From Eutreptiella sp. 'Long Island Sound 2002' (lineage: Eukaryota > Euglenozoa > Euglenophyceae > Eutreptiales > Eutreptiaceae): a DNA stretch of 64,000 nt. The translations under genes and the position numbers were made by a program. The notes beneath the pieces were generated by a model that was not told the origin of the DNA, ran no database searches, and saw only the letters and a list, made by a program, of their open reading frames with translations. The DNA lies in assembly GCA_964036045.1 (NCBI GenBank), contig OZ038379.1, forward strand, positions 84,869,178-84,933,177, given 5' to 3'. Positions 52,524 to 61,165 of this stretch are shown piece by piece; position 1 is the first letter of the stretch, and every line of letters begins with the position of its first letter.

Positions 52524-52756
52524 GGTGCCTTTATAGTACCGCTACAACGTACACACAATCGTATACTTCGTCCGGCGGTTGGAGAGATGGTCACGTGGCA
52601 ATGAAGGCGAAGGTGAGGTACGCAAATATAGCAAAAGCAGCAACACCGAGAGTACCAAATGAAGAACATAGAGTGGCTCCGGTGTTAGCAGCAATGAACG
52701 GGTCGTTGGGGATAAGGGAATTTGCTACGTTTATCGGCTGCGAAGCACACGTAACA

Positions 52757-52858
52757 AAGCCAAGCTCAACCCTACTTGCTCTCTTCCACTCGTCACTCGT
52801 GACTCTTCAACCAAAAGGCTCCAATTGCAATGGCAGTGCGGGCACGCAGTGCTGTCAA
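52757..52858 (-). repeat. PLE2 terminal direct repeat, upstream copy
   Basis: Direct match to 41357-41457. The similarity stops at 52858, where the neighbouring Pro/Met-rich frame begins, which sets the element boundary. Confidence 0.8.
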
Positions 52859-52860
52859 GT

Positions 52861-53366
52861 TGAATGCTCTCGACATGGAGTTGACCAGGAGTTGGCGAAT
52901 GTACAGTATCTGGGGTTGGCTTCGTAGTTACACATGGGCAAGGGTGGCAAAGGCATACTTGGTTGCATAGGACTTGGGAGCACACTGGGCAACAAAGGCA
53001 TACCACCCATGGACATATTAAACAAAGAGGTCCCCAAAGGATCCATATATGAATTATCCAATTGCATGGGAGGAAGTGAAGATGAGGGTAGGATGGAAGG
53101 CATGGTGACAGCTTGAAGGAGGGGATCATTGGGAAGCAATGGCATAGAAGTGGATGGGATGGAAGTGGCTTGTGGAATACAAGTAGCTGGTGTCGAAGTG
53201 GAGGTAGTGGGAGTGCGACGTGTGTAGGTTCGCCTAGGTGCTCGTGGCACATTGGCCTTCTTCCAAGCCGTCCACTCAACTTGAGCTTCCTTGAATTCAA
53301 TGTTGAATTCTTCATAGAATTCTCTCATGTCTCTTCCCAATGCCAAAGAGGATTCCCTTGCCAAAG
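52861..53366 (-). pseudogene. Unrecognised gene fragment between PLE2 and T5
   Basis: The minus frame reads MREFYEEFNIEFKEAQVEWT, AWKKANVPRAPRRTYTRR, then a Ser/Thr/Pro/Met-rich tail (LDNSYMDPLGTSLFNMSMGG, MPLLPSVLPSPMQPSMPLPP). The first part is a charged helix and the rest looks disordered. Both ends are cut, upstream by T5 at about 53370 and downstream by PLE2 at 52858, so it was the target of both. It could be a host regulatory protein or the end of an older element. Confidence 0.35.
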
Positions 53367-53529
53367 CCCTTCCCTGCGTGCGCGCTACAGGGTATTGCCG
53401 CGCGATGGCTCAGTGCGCACTACAAAACTATAGCGCGCAGCATAGCGCGCGCTATGGCTCGGGGTCTTGGGTTTGTAACCCCATGTCCTAATAAGCAGGG
53501 CAAAAACGCCTATTTTTCTAAAGTTTCAG

Positions 53530-54416
53530 ATGCTTCCGGCACCGCATGTGACGCTGTCAATATCAGGAAAGATTGCCAGCATTTTGGGCCCCCACTATGG
53601 GTGGTCCCTGTGGAAGAACGAGGACCTTTTGGCGGACCTAGTTGAGTTTTTTTGCTCAGGGTCTGCCGTCCAACGGTCTTTGTGGGCCAAGTTGGAAAAA
53701 AGGGTCCCTGTGGCTGAAGCAGAGAAGAAGCGTCGCAGGACTGAGGCTGCCAACGCCGTCAGACCCCTGTCGGTGGTGGACTTGGTCCTACTCCTGAAGA
53801 TTCCAAGAAGAAGGTATTATTGCGCGCGCTTTGCATGTGACATTGCGCGCACTTCCGCTCATAGCGCGCGCTTCGTTGACTTCTGCGCGCGCTACGTCCT
53901 CATGTTGCGCGCGCTATTTTACTCAGGTACAAAGATTTGATTACTTGGACGAGAAGTAAGGTCCCCACACACCTTTTTTCTCTCCCGTCCTATGCTAGTT
54001 TTGCCACAGAATGGAACCAGCTTGCAAGAAGGCAGCATTTACAGGTTGCCGTGCACACAGATGGGGTCACAGTCTTTTCGCAGTGGCCCCTGCAGCACTT
54101 TTCTGACTATATATTTTCCTTTGATTCCATTGTTTCTAACCTAGAATACCCCAGGGAGTGCCAAGGAGAGCTGTGGATCATTGTGAGGGGGGATGGGTTG
54201 CCTTGTGGGGGGGAATCGTGGTGCCAGATGCCCATTTCCTTTGCCAACCATGGTCACTTGGCAAGGACGTTGTCCTACCACTGGACTGTTAACGTCGCCC
54301 TTCGTGGTGAGAAGTCCACCTCTGTGTTGTCCCAGGTCTGGGCTAACAATCTTGCTTTTCTGCAGAGTGCCCTTGACAGTGGTGTGGTTCCCATCCGGGG
54401 TGCATCCAGACCCTAA
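53530..54416 (+). pseudogene. T5 transposase, N-terminal part with one intron
   Basis: Exon 1 (ATG at 53530, or an acceptor TTTCAG just before it) reads SISGKIASILGPHYGWSLWK and ends LKIPRR. The GT-AG intron 53814-53926 is removed in frame to give RYKDLITWTRSKVPTHLF. Exon 2 contains RECQGELWIIVRGDGLPCGG and VNVALRGEKSTSVLSQVWAN, paralleling T8 (FVVRGDGYPCAGGSW, VTGDKDMLALGPIWAQ). RGDG is the candidate first catalytic acid. The frame ends about 40 bp before the T1' insertion, and the rest of the gene lies at 59372-60285, partly inverted. Confidence 0.55.
53814..53926 (+). other. T5 transposase intron made of GCGCGC repeats
   Basis: Donor AAG|GTATTA and acceptor TTTTACTCAG|GTACAA bound 113 nt holding five TGCGCGCGCT-type units, the T5 family repeat. 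Splicing gives an uninterrupted frame (PRR joined to RYKDL). Confidence 0.7.
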
Positions 54417-54854
54417 CCACTGCTGTGTGCATCCTCATGTCACCCCCAAGGATGTACCCTTCGTGAACCGGCCGTTTGAATCTGAGATTCACGGTACCGT
54501 GAATTTCACCTATTGTTGCTGTTTTTTGCTCGTAACTTGGTGCCATTGTGTGCTTTTGTCGTGCTATCTTCGCCCAAAGAAAGATCCAACAAATGTGTGC
54601 AATTTAGAGGTTTGAAGTAGTCGCATGGTTCAACACGTTTGGTGAGATTCGCGTGAATGTGAAATTCACGCACCCAAATTCACGCATAAATTCACGCTAG
54701 ATTCACATATCCACGAGAATGTGAAATTCGCACGAAATTCGTACGAATTTCGTGCGAATTTCGTGCGAATTCGTACGAATCGGCCCCAATTTTGTCTTGT
54801 CACTGCTATTTGTTGCACACATTGGATATTGAACAATTTGTTTTGTAGATCCCT

Positions 54855-55015
54855 AGATACACGCTAGCACGCACAATTTCGTTCTAGCCTAAAACGACAT
54901 CGCGAGGGCATTCTAGCCTACAACATCTAGCTAGAACGTAGACTAGAACAGGAATCATTCTAGCCTAGATGTATTCTACACTAGAACACAAATAACAAAT
55001 CAAAACAATACACAT
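54855..55015. repeat. T9-family fragment inside T1'
   Basis: ATACACGCTAGCACGCACAA and TTCGTTCTAGCC resemble the T9 left terminus (TACACGCTAGAATACCCAAT, TTGTTCTAGCC). CTAGAAC and GTTCTAG-type half-sites recur to about 55000. No second terminus is evident, so this is a remnant. Confidence 0.5.
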
Positions 55016-55465
55016 TACATTTCTTAATCTTTGCTGCATTGCTCACAAATTTGTTGGGAAGGGCATAGGTTATAGGTGATAGTGGATGCAGTGGTGGGGG
55101 GGTCCGTTGGGGTCAAACCATTGTTGCATTGCTCACACAGTTGTTTGGAAGGGCAAAGGTCATAGTTGCTAGTAGATGCATGAGGGTGGGGTGGGGGGGT
55201 CCATTGGGTCAAACCATAGGAGCGTAATCAACGACGTCTAGGGTTGGGAAGGGGGGGGGGGGCAAGGAGACCTCCCACTTACAGCCCCTGAGTGTCTGGG
55301 TGTGGGGTTATGAGGGTGTCTTGCTTGTTGCAGTGCGGTTAAGGTTAGGGAGGGTATCCTTTTTCTCTTCACAGGTTTTGTGTATCCCCATGGCTCTCAT
55401 GTGCTAGTAGCTCATGCTTTGGCAGCAAATAATCAAGTCAGCGCCGACTTTACAGTATGCTCCCG
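55016..55465. other. Spacer with a ~110-bp duplicated unit
   Basis: TTGCTCACAAATTTGTTGGGAAGGGC... (about 55032) recurs as TTGCTCACACAGTTGTTTGG... (about 55127), a tandem pair of about 95-100 bp including GGGGTCAAACCATTG. No gene is visible up to the rRNA fragment. Confidence 0.5.
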
Positions 55466-55604
55466 TGTCTACTCGGAACTGTGTACTACGCAGGGGAATC
55501 TGACTGTTTAATTGAAACACAGCTTTGCGATGGGACCTGCTGGCTGGTTCCGCGAGGTGCTCTGATTGTCAATGCAACGACATTTAGCCAAGCGCGGGTA
55601 AACA

Positions 55605-55648
<44 letters not shown>

Positions 55649-55975
55649 GACTGATTATTGACGCGCATGAATGGATCAACGAGATTCCTGCTGTCCCTAG
55701 ATGCTGGCTGGTGAACCAACCGCCAAGGGAACGGGCTTGGGTGTTCCAGCGGGGAAAGAAGACCCTGTTGAGTTTGACTCTAGTCTGACAGAGTGCAGCA
55801 GCATGGAGGGTGTACCACAGGTGGGAAGTGCGCGCCAACTCATGGCATTGATCATGGCCTTCGCGGCCATCTCGACTGTCGCCTCTTCCTTCTGGATGAG
55901 GCTCCGTGCTGCTACGCGCAAGCTTGCAGTGAAATACCACTACCTCCACAGCCGCTTTACTAATCGGATGATTCG
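55466..55975 (+). rRNA. Large-subunit (25S/28S) rRNA fragment, divergent
   Basis: The stretch follows eukaryotic LSU rRNA in order: CAGGGGAATCTGACTGTTTA (55492), TTTGCGATGG, CCAAGCGCGGGTAAACAGCG, GGGAGTAACTATGACTCTCT, CTCTTAAGGTAGCCAAATGC (about 55623), GACGCGCATGAATGGATCAA, GCCAAGGGAACGGGCTTGG, GCGGGGAAAGAAGACCCTGT, TTGACTCTAGTCTGAC and GTGAAATACCACTAC (55931). This is the peptidyl-transferase half (domain V). The variable helices differ strongly from textbook LSU sequences and no other rRNA domain is present, so it is a displaced fragment or pseudogene. It is eukaryotic, not organellar or bacterial: TTAAGGTAGCCAAATGCC is the nuclear form. Confidence 0.85.
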
Positions 55976-55990
55976 GGTACGGGTGTGTAT

Positions 55991-56023
<33 letters not shown>

Positions 56024-56090
56024 TGTGTGTGTGTGTGCCGGGGGGCAGGTGTAGGGAAATGTGTGTGCTTGGTTCTTTGGTCACCTCACG

Positions 56091-56129
<39 letters not shown>

Positions 56130-56260
56130 TGCGCGCGTGTGTGTGTGTGTGTGTGTGTGTGTGCGGTGTGTGTGTGTGTGTATGTGTGTGTGTGTGCCGG
56201 GGGGGCACGTATCGGGAAATGTGTGTGGGTGTGGGGACTTCGGTACATGCGTAGGGGGTG
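55976..56260. repeat. (TG)n microsatellites
   Basis: Long TG tracts at about 55985-56040 and 56093-56205 are broken by GGGGGGCA-containing spacers (GTGTGCCGGGGGGCAGGTGT and GTGTGCCGGGGGGGCACGTA), that is, two copies of a TG-tract-plus-spacer unit. Confidence 0.9.
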
Positions 56261-56279
56261 TTGGTGTGGCTCTTCGTGC

Positions 56280-56500
56280 AGTGTCCTGCAAAAATGGTAC
56301 GAAATTCGTACGAAGTTCGTATGAAATTCGTGCGAATTTCGTACGAAATTCGTGCGAATTTCGTACGAATTTCGTACGAAAAGTGCCTCACAGATAGGTA
56401 CTGTGAATGTGGTTGTTACGAAATTCGTACGAATTTCGTACGAAATTCGTACGAACTTCGTACCAATTTCGCACGAAGTTCAAACAATTTGCATGAACTT
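56280..56500. repeat. TTCGTACGAA array inside T1'
   Basis: More than fifteen TTCGTACGAA/TTCGTGCGAA half-units in tandem with a 10-11 bp step, interrupted once by GGTACTGTGAATGTGGTTGT. An inverted counterpart is at 57305-57490 (ending GACACTGCACGAAGAGCCAC, the complement of GTGGCTCTTCGTGCAGTGTC at 56266), so 56266-57500 is bounded by inverted repeats. Confidence 0.85.
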
Positions 56501-56629
56501 GTGTCATTTTTTTGTGTGTGTGGGTGTGTCTGGTCAGAGGGGTTGTTGTTTGTGTGGGCGTGGGTATATGGTATGTGCGTGCCTGGGTAATATGTGCATG
56601 CATTGGTGGTTCTTGGGTTCTTGGGTTTT

Positions 56630-57280
56630 TTTGTTGAATCACGTGGGACGATACTTTTGTGCTGTTTGTAGTTTGTGACTGTCTGTCGTTTGTGTTTGTT
56701 GCTGCTCATTGTCATGATGTGTGTGTAATGCCTGCTTTTCGGCTGTGTTGGTATCGCTGTTTTGCTTGCTGCTTGTTGTGCTTCGTGTGTCTTCTGCTCC
56801 TCATTGGTGACTGTTGCTGATGACCTGACTATGTTGTTCTTCTGTGTTGTTGTTGTGTTGCTGTGCTGTGTGCTATGGGTGGGTGTGGATGGTCGGATGA
56901 GTGGCTGCCTGTTGAATCATGTGGGACAATACTTTTGTGCAGTTTGTGGTTTGTGACTGTCTGTCGTTTGTGTTTGTGGCTGCTGATTGTCACGATGTGT
57001 GTGTAATGCCTGCTTTTCGGCTGTGTTGGTATCGCTGTTTTGCTTGCTGCTTGTTGTGCTTTGTGTGTCTTCTGCTCCTCATTGGTGACTGTTGCTGATG
57101 ACCTGACTGTGTTGTTCTTCTGTGTTGTTGTTGTGTTGCTGTGCTGTGTGCTATGGGCTCAATGTGTTGTTCTTCTGTGTTGTTATGGTGCTGCTGTGCT
57201 GTGTGCTATGGGCTGAATGTGTTGTTCTTCTGTGTTGTTGTGGTGTTGCTGTGCTGTGTGCTAAGGGCTGAGTGTGTTTG
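56630..57280. repeat. ~280-bp tandem duplication and ~53-bp tandem units
   Basis: GAATCACGTGGGACGATACT to CTGTGTGCTATGGG (56636-56878) is repeated as GAATCATGTGGGACAATACT onward (56912-57155). The 3' part (TGTTGTTCTTCTGTGTTGTT, GTTGCTGTGCTGTGTGCTA) is repeated two or three more times to 57270 as 53-bp units. Non-coding. Confidence 0.85.
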
Positions 57281-57499
57281 TTCTGGAGAAAAATGATACA
57301 AATTCATGCAAATTGTTCGAAATTCGTACGAAATTCGTACGAAGTTCGTACGAATTTCGTACGAATTTCGTAACAACCACATTCACGGTACGTATTCACG
57401 GTACTTTGGGGGCGAATTTCGTACGAAATTCGTACCAAATTTGCACGAATTTCGTACGAATTTCGCACGAATTTCGTACCATTTTTGCAGGACACTGCA

Positions 57500-58610
57500 C
57501 GAAGAGCCACACCAACACCACCTATGCATGCAACAAGTTCCCCACACCCACACACATTTCCCTGTACCTGCCCCCCCGGCACACACACACCCACAAACAC
57601 ACGCACACGCACACACACACACACACACACACCCATGCACAAAACACACACATACCCTCGATGAAAGCAAACAGCCCCCCACTCGACCCACACCCACACA
57701 CTGCCCGCCCACACACCCTCATACGTACCTGGACAGTGGATGTGTCACGGTTAGATGTTTAGGGGGGGGGGGGGTTCTGTATGTGTGTGTGTGCGTGTCT
57801 GCCTGTGTGTGTGGATGGGTTTCTGTGGATGGATATGTGTGTGTTTTTCTGTGGGTGGGTCGGTGTGTCCATGTGTAGTTGGGTGTGTGGTTGTGTGTGT
57901 TTGTGTGTACGCGCGTGTTGCTGTGAGGTGCGGGAAGGGTGTGTCTGTATGTGCGCGTGTGTGTGTGTGTGTGTGTGTGGCTTGTGCGTATATGTGGTTT
58001 GGTGCTCCTCACATCCTCACCCTCCCACACACACACACAGGCGCACGCCCACACGCAGAACCAAAAAGACAGTCATGCACCCCCCCCCCCCCCACCCACA
58101 TACCATCAATGAAACGTACCTTGACAGTGGATGTGTCACAGTTAAATGTTTAGGGGAGGGGGGTTCTGTGTTTGTGTATGTGTGTCTGCCTGTGTGTGTG
58201 TGGATGGGTTTGTGCGGATGCGTGTATGTGGGTCGGTGTGTCCATGTGTAGTTGGGTGTGTGGTTGTGTGTGTTTGTGTGTGCGCGTGTGTTGGTGTGAG
58301 GTGCGGGAAGGGTGTGTGTGTATGCGTGTGTATGGCTTGTGTGTATATGTGCATGGTTTGGTGTTCCTCACATCCTCAACCCCCCCCCCCCACACACAGG
58401 CGCACGCCCACACCCAGAAACAAACAGACAATCGTACATGTACCCCCCCCCCCCCACACACACACACCCACATGCCATTAGTGGAATGAAGCCGCCCTGC
58501 CACCCCACCCACACCCACACCCACAAACTGCCCAGCCACACATACGCACACACACCTGCATAGTGGATGTGTCGTGGTTAGGTATGTGGGGCGGGATCAT
58601 TGTGGGTGTG

Positions 58611-58651
<41 letters not shown>

Positions 58652-58990
58652 ATTAGTTTGTGCGCGTGGGTGCGTGTTTGTGTGTGGGTGTGTATCCATG
58701 GGTCCGTGGTTGTGTATGTGGGTGTGTGGGTGTTGGTGTGAGGTTTGTGACGGGTTTGTGTGCGTATGTGGTCGGGTGGCCCCCACATCCTCACACACAC
58801 CAACACACAGACGCATGCCCGCACGTAGACACAAACAGGAAGTCATGCATCCACCCACATGCAAACCCAACCATACACCCATACACAAACCCACACAAAT
58901 CCACACACCCCACACAAAGGCACACCCACACACATGTGCACATGTTGCTCGTAGCCAAGGTGCCTGCAAGGGTGCATTGGGGGGGGGGGG
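57500..58990. repeat. ~400-430-bp satellite, three diverged copies, TG/CA rich
   Basis: Copies start at GACAGTGGATGTGTCACGGT (57733), GACAGTGGATGTGTCACAGT (58123) and ATAGTGGATGTGTCGTGGTT (58560). Each begins with a GGGGGG tract, runs through TG-rich then CA-rich halves (TCCTCACATCCTC in the middle) and ends in a CCCACA tract. The opposite composition of the halves would allow long hairpins. No gene. Confidence 0.8.
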
Positions 58991-59371
58991 ACCCCGGGTG
59001 TTAGGACAAATGAGGGGGTGCACAAGGGTGAAATTTGTATGAATTCACGTGAATTCACGTGAAATTCGTACGAAATTCGTGCGAATTTCGTACGAATTCA
59101 CGTGAATTCACGCCTGTGAATCGGCTACAGGCTTGCCGGGTTTCGGCACCTCTCGTTTTGGGCACGGTTCGGACATGATGAATGCTTTTGGGGCGGGACT
59201 TTCATTGGATGATGTGTAATGAAGCCGGGGGAAGAATTTTGGCCCCTCAAATCCTTCGGAAGGATCCAAAAATATGGCATTTTCCCCCAAAAACCTCAAA
59301 ATTTGGGTAAATTCACGTGAAATTCACGCAATTATTCAAACGGCCACTTAACGGCCGTTCACGAAGGGTAC

Positions 59372-59825
59372 AGAGGGGGCCAGGTCCTCCCAAACCTTTA
59401 GAAGGCACCAAGTCTCTTCCCCATCTGGCTCTGCCGTCCCCTGTAGTGCTATGTGACAACCAGACCTGTGAAGAATAGCCTGAACAGAGACCCTAGTACT
59501 GGGACGCACAGACTTGGCCAATCTGCGTACCAAGGACCTGCCTCCCTACAAAAATCAGAAGGTGCAGAACACATGGTATAAGGTGACGCCGCCTCAGAGG
59601 CACCTTCAACAACCTGCTCTGGACAACACCAAATATATGCATGGGCCTGCACTTGGCCCCAGCTACAATCAGCCCTAGCAACTGCTTATCTCGCTCGGTG
59701 GTTCTATCCACATCCTGTTGCAACCACGTTGCACTGGACTTGCACCACGTCATGTAACTGAACAGACTACCTGCCATCCAATGTGTAGTGACACCCGACA
59801 ACCGACGCAGCCAAGGGCTATCCCC
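59372..59825 (-). pseudogene. T5 transposase, middle part, inverted
   Basis: The minus strand reads CGGDSPWLRRLSGVTTHWMA, then YMTWCKSSATWLQQDVDR and VAGAKCRPMHIFGVV. The motif GGDSPWLRR matches GGDQPWLRRKTG, which in T8 follows the RGDG block. The coding strand here is opposite to the T5 exons on either side (53530-54416 and 59826-60285), so this segment, which abuts the right end of T1', has been inverted. Confidence 0.5.
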
Positions 59826-60285
59826 ACCGCAGAAAATCCTGCAGCGTTTTGCCATGTACATACTACTGGGGGACATGTATGGCACAATGTTTGTAGAGGG
59901 TGCATTGCAGGCTCCAGAGGTTGCCCAGGCTTTCCGGAGGTGGGTTTGTCCAGCAATAAGATCACCTTATATTAACTGGATGTTGCACAATGCTGCAGTC
60001 ACTATTCAGGCCATACGGCCCTATGGCCTAGGAATGTTTTCGGGGGATCTTTTGGAAGGGAGCAACAGGGTGCTGAAGGACATTTGGTCCTCCTTTTGTG
60101 ATAGAGGTGGGGGGACAGGAACCCTTGTGTCGCGCCGCATTAAGATGCTCAGGCAGGTTAATGAGCGTCTGTTCCTGTACTTTGAAGTACCAAGGTGGAA
60201 TGGGACCTCCAGAAGCAACCTGTGCAATGCACAAAAATTGGCTGACGACGTTGGGGCATATTTTGCGGATGAGGAACCGTGGTAG
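59826..60285 (+). pseudogene. T5 transposase, C-terminal part
   Basis: The frame reads ILQRFAMYILLGDMYGTMFV, APEVAQAFRRWVCPAIRSPY, IQAIRPYGLGMFSGDLLEGS and NRVLKDIWSSFCDRGGGTGT, then RQVNERLFLYFEVPRW. It stops after YFADEEPW at 60285. The SGDLLEGSNRVLK block aligns with SGDVVESVNYILK of T8 and probably holds the last catalytic acid. Downstream come the T5 palindromes. Confidence 0.55.
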
Positions 60286-60740
60286 CGCGCGCTATTTGTG
60301 TTTTAGCGCGCGCTACATGCTATTTAGTGCGCGCAATGACCACTATCGCGCGCGCTATGCTGTTTTCAAGCGCCGGAACCCTTGAAATCGCGATATATAA
60401 TTGGAAGTAGCGTGCTATGACTACGCACTTCAAATGTGCCTCCAATTTGAAATGCATTGACAGACACAGAGATTTGTTCCTTTTCGTCGGGTTTTTTTGG
60501 TGATTTCGATTTTTTTGTTACTGCATTTTCCTTTTTGTATTGCTGCTGGAACAGGGGTACTTTAATGTAACCCTCTTGCCCATGCAGCCCGTGGGCTGGG
60601 GGTATCCGCCTCCTGCAGCACCGCCAACAACTGCTGCAGGGGCCACAGGAGCAGGTGCGACACCGCACCCACCGCCACATGCAGCTGTACAACCTGGACT
60701 GCAGCAGCCGTCCACGACGCCGTGGAGCATGCAGCCACAG

Positions 60741-60874
60741 GTACTTGCCGTGCGCACTACTGTTTCCGTTGCGCGTGCTACGCTCTTGTTGTGCGTGCTA
60801 GTTGTCTCGTTGTGCGCACTACGCACGTCCTCGTTGCGCGTGCTTTGTCCTGTTTTCCGCAAACGCTGTCCCAG
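60741..60874 (+). other. T5 accessory-gene intron carrying family repeats
   Basis: Donor CCACAG|GTACTTG and acceptor CTGTCCCAG|CAGCTG; phase 0 on both sides. It contains GTGCGCACTAC, GCGCGTGCTACG and GTGCGTGCTAG, diverged forms of the T5 palindrome. Confidence 0.65.
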
Positions 60875-61057
60875 CAGCTGACCCAGCTCTCCCCAACTCA
60901 GCCTCTGTGGCCCGCGCCGCAGTCCCCGTTACGAGCTGCCTCACAGCAGCTGTCTCCCATGGTGTTCCCCGGTGGGTCGCCCACCTTGGGCTCCCCATTG
61001 CGCGGCAGTCTTTCAGTGGGCCAAGTGCAGCAAGTGCTCTTCGGCCCACTGCCAGTG

Positions 61058-61165
61058 TAGCAGCAGCAGCAAATGCAGCAGCAGCAAGTGCACGCTGCGG
61101 CACAGCAAGTCGGCAGCCCAGAACAGCAGCGGCAGCAGCAGCAGCAGCAGGTCCAACCAAGACAG
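61058..61165. repeat. CAG trinucleotide repeats
   Basis: Runs of CAG with interruptions (GCAAATG, GTGCACGCTGCGG) encode polyglutamine. A second cluster lies at 61815-61912. Both are within the T5 accessory gene. Confidence 0.85.

Larger units (their letters stand above)
41357..52858 (-). mobile_element. PLE2: second Penelope-like retroelement, split by T4
   Basis: About 100 bp (TACTTGCTCTCTTCCACTCG, then CAAAAGGCTCCAAT) occurs in direct orientation at 41357-41457 and 52757-52858 and bounds the element. The minus-strand order is gag-like ORF with three zinc knuckles (52523-52004, continuing at 47420-46586 after T4), a short Cys/His-poor ORF (46589-46221), a GIY-YIG ORF (46061-43983) and RT pieces (43946-42047). 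The order is the same as in PLE1 but the sequences are very different, so the window holds two lineages of the same clade. Confidence 0.65.
54454..59371. mobile_element. T1': second T1-family element, 4.9 kb, no transposase
   Basis: The ends GTACCCTTCGTGAACCGGCC (left) and the inverted CGGCCGTTCACGAAGGGTAC (right) match T1. The first 300 bp correspond to the inverted right end of T1 and the last 330 bp to its inverted left end, including the TTCGTACGAA tracts. The interior is quite different: a CTAGAAC-rich fragment, an LSU rRNA fragment and about 3 kb of TG-rich satellites. It must be mobilised by another copy. It interrupts the T5 transposase. I could not identify a clean target duplication. 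Confidence 0.75.

Noticed and set aside
52915-52935. A family-A terminus CTTCGTAGTTACA near PLE2
   Set aside because: Only about 13 bp match, and neither the 200-bp inner flank nor an inverted partner is present. It lies within a coding-like frame.
56270-56500. Peptides rich in NSYEIRTNFVR-type repeats as real proteins
   Set aside because: They come from translating the TTCGTACGAA palindrome array, which is open on both strands and is a subterminal transposon repeat.
55985-58560. Cys/Val-rich (MCVCVC...) and His/Thr-rich frames
   Set aside because: Translations of TG/CA microsatellites. No coding evidence.
1555-61060. A reassigned genetic code with TAG read as Gln
   Set aside because: Several TAGs replace CAG, but others replace TGG, TAA and TGA stops also interrupt frames, and frameshifts abound. 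Simple decay explains all of them.
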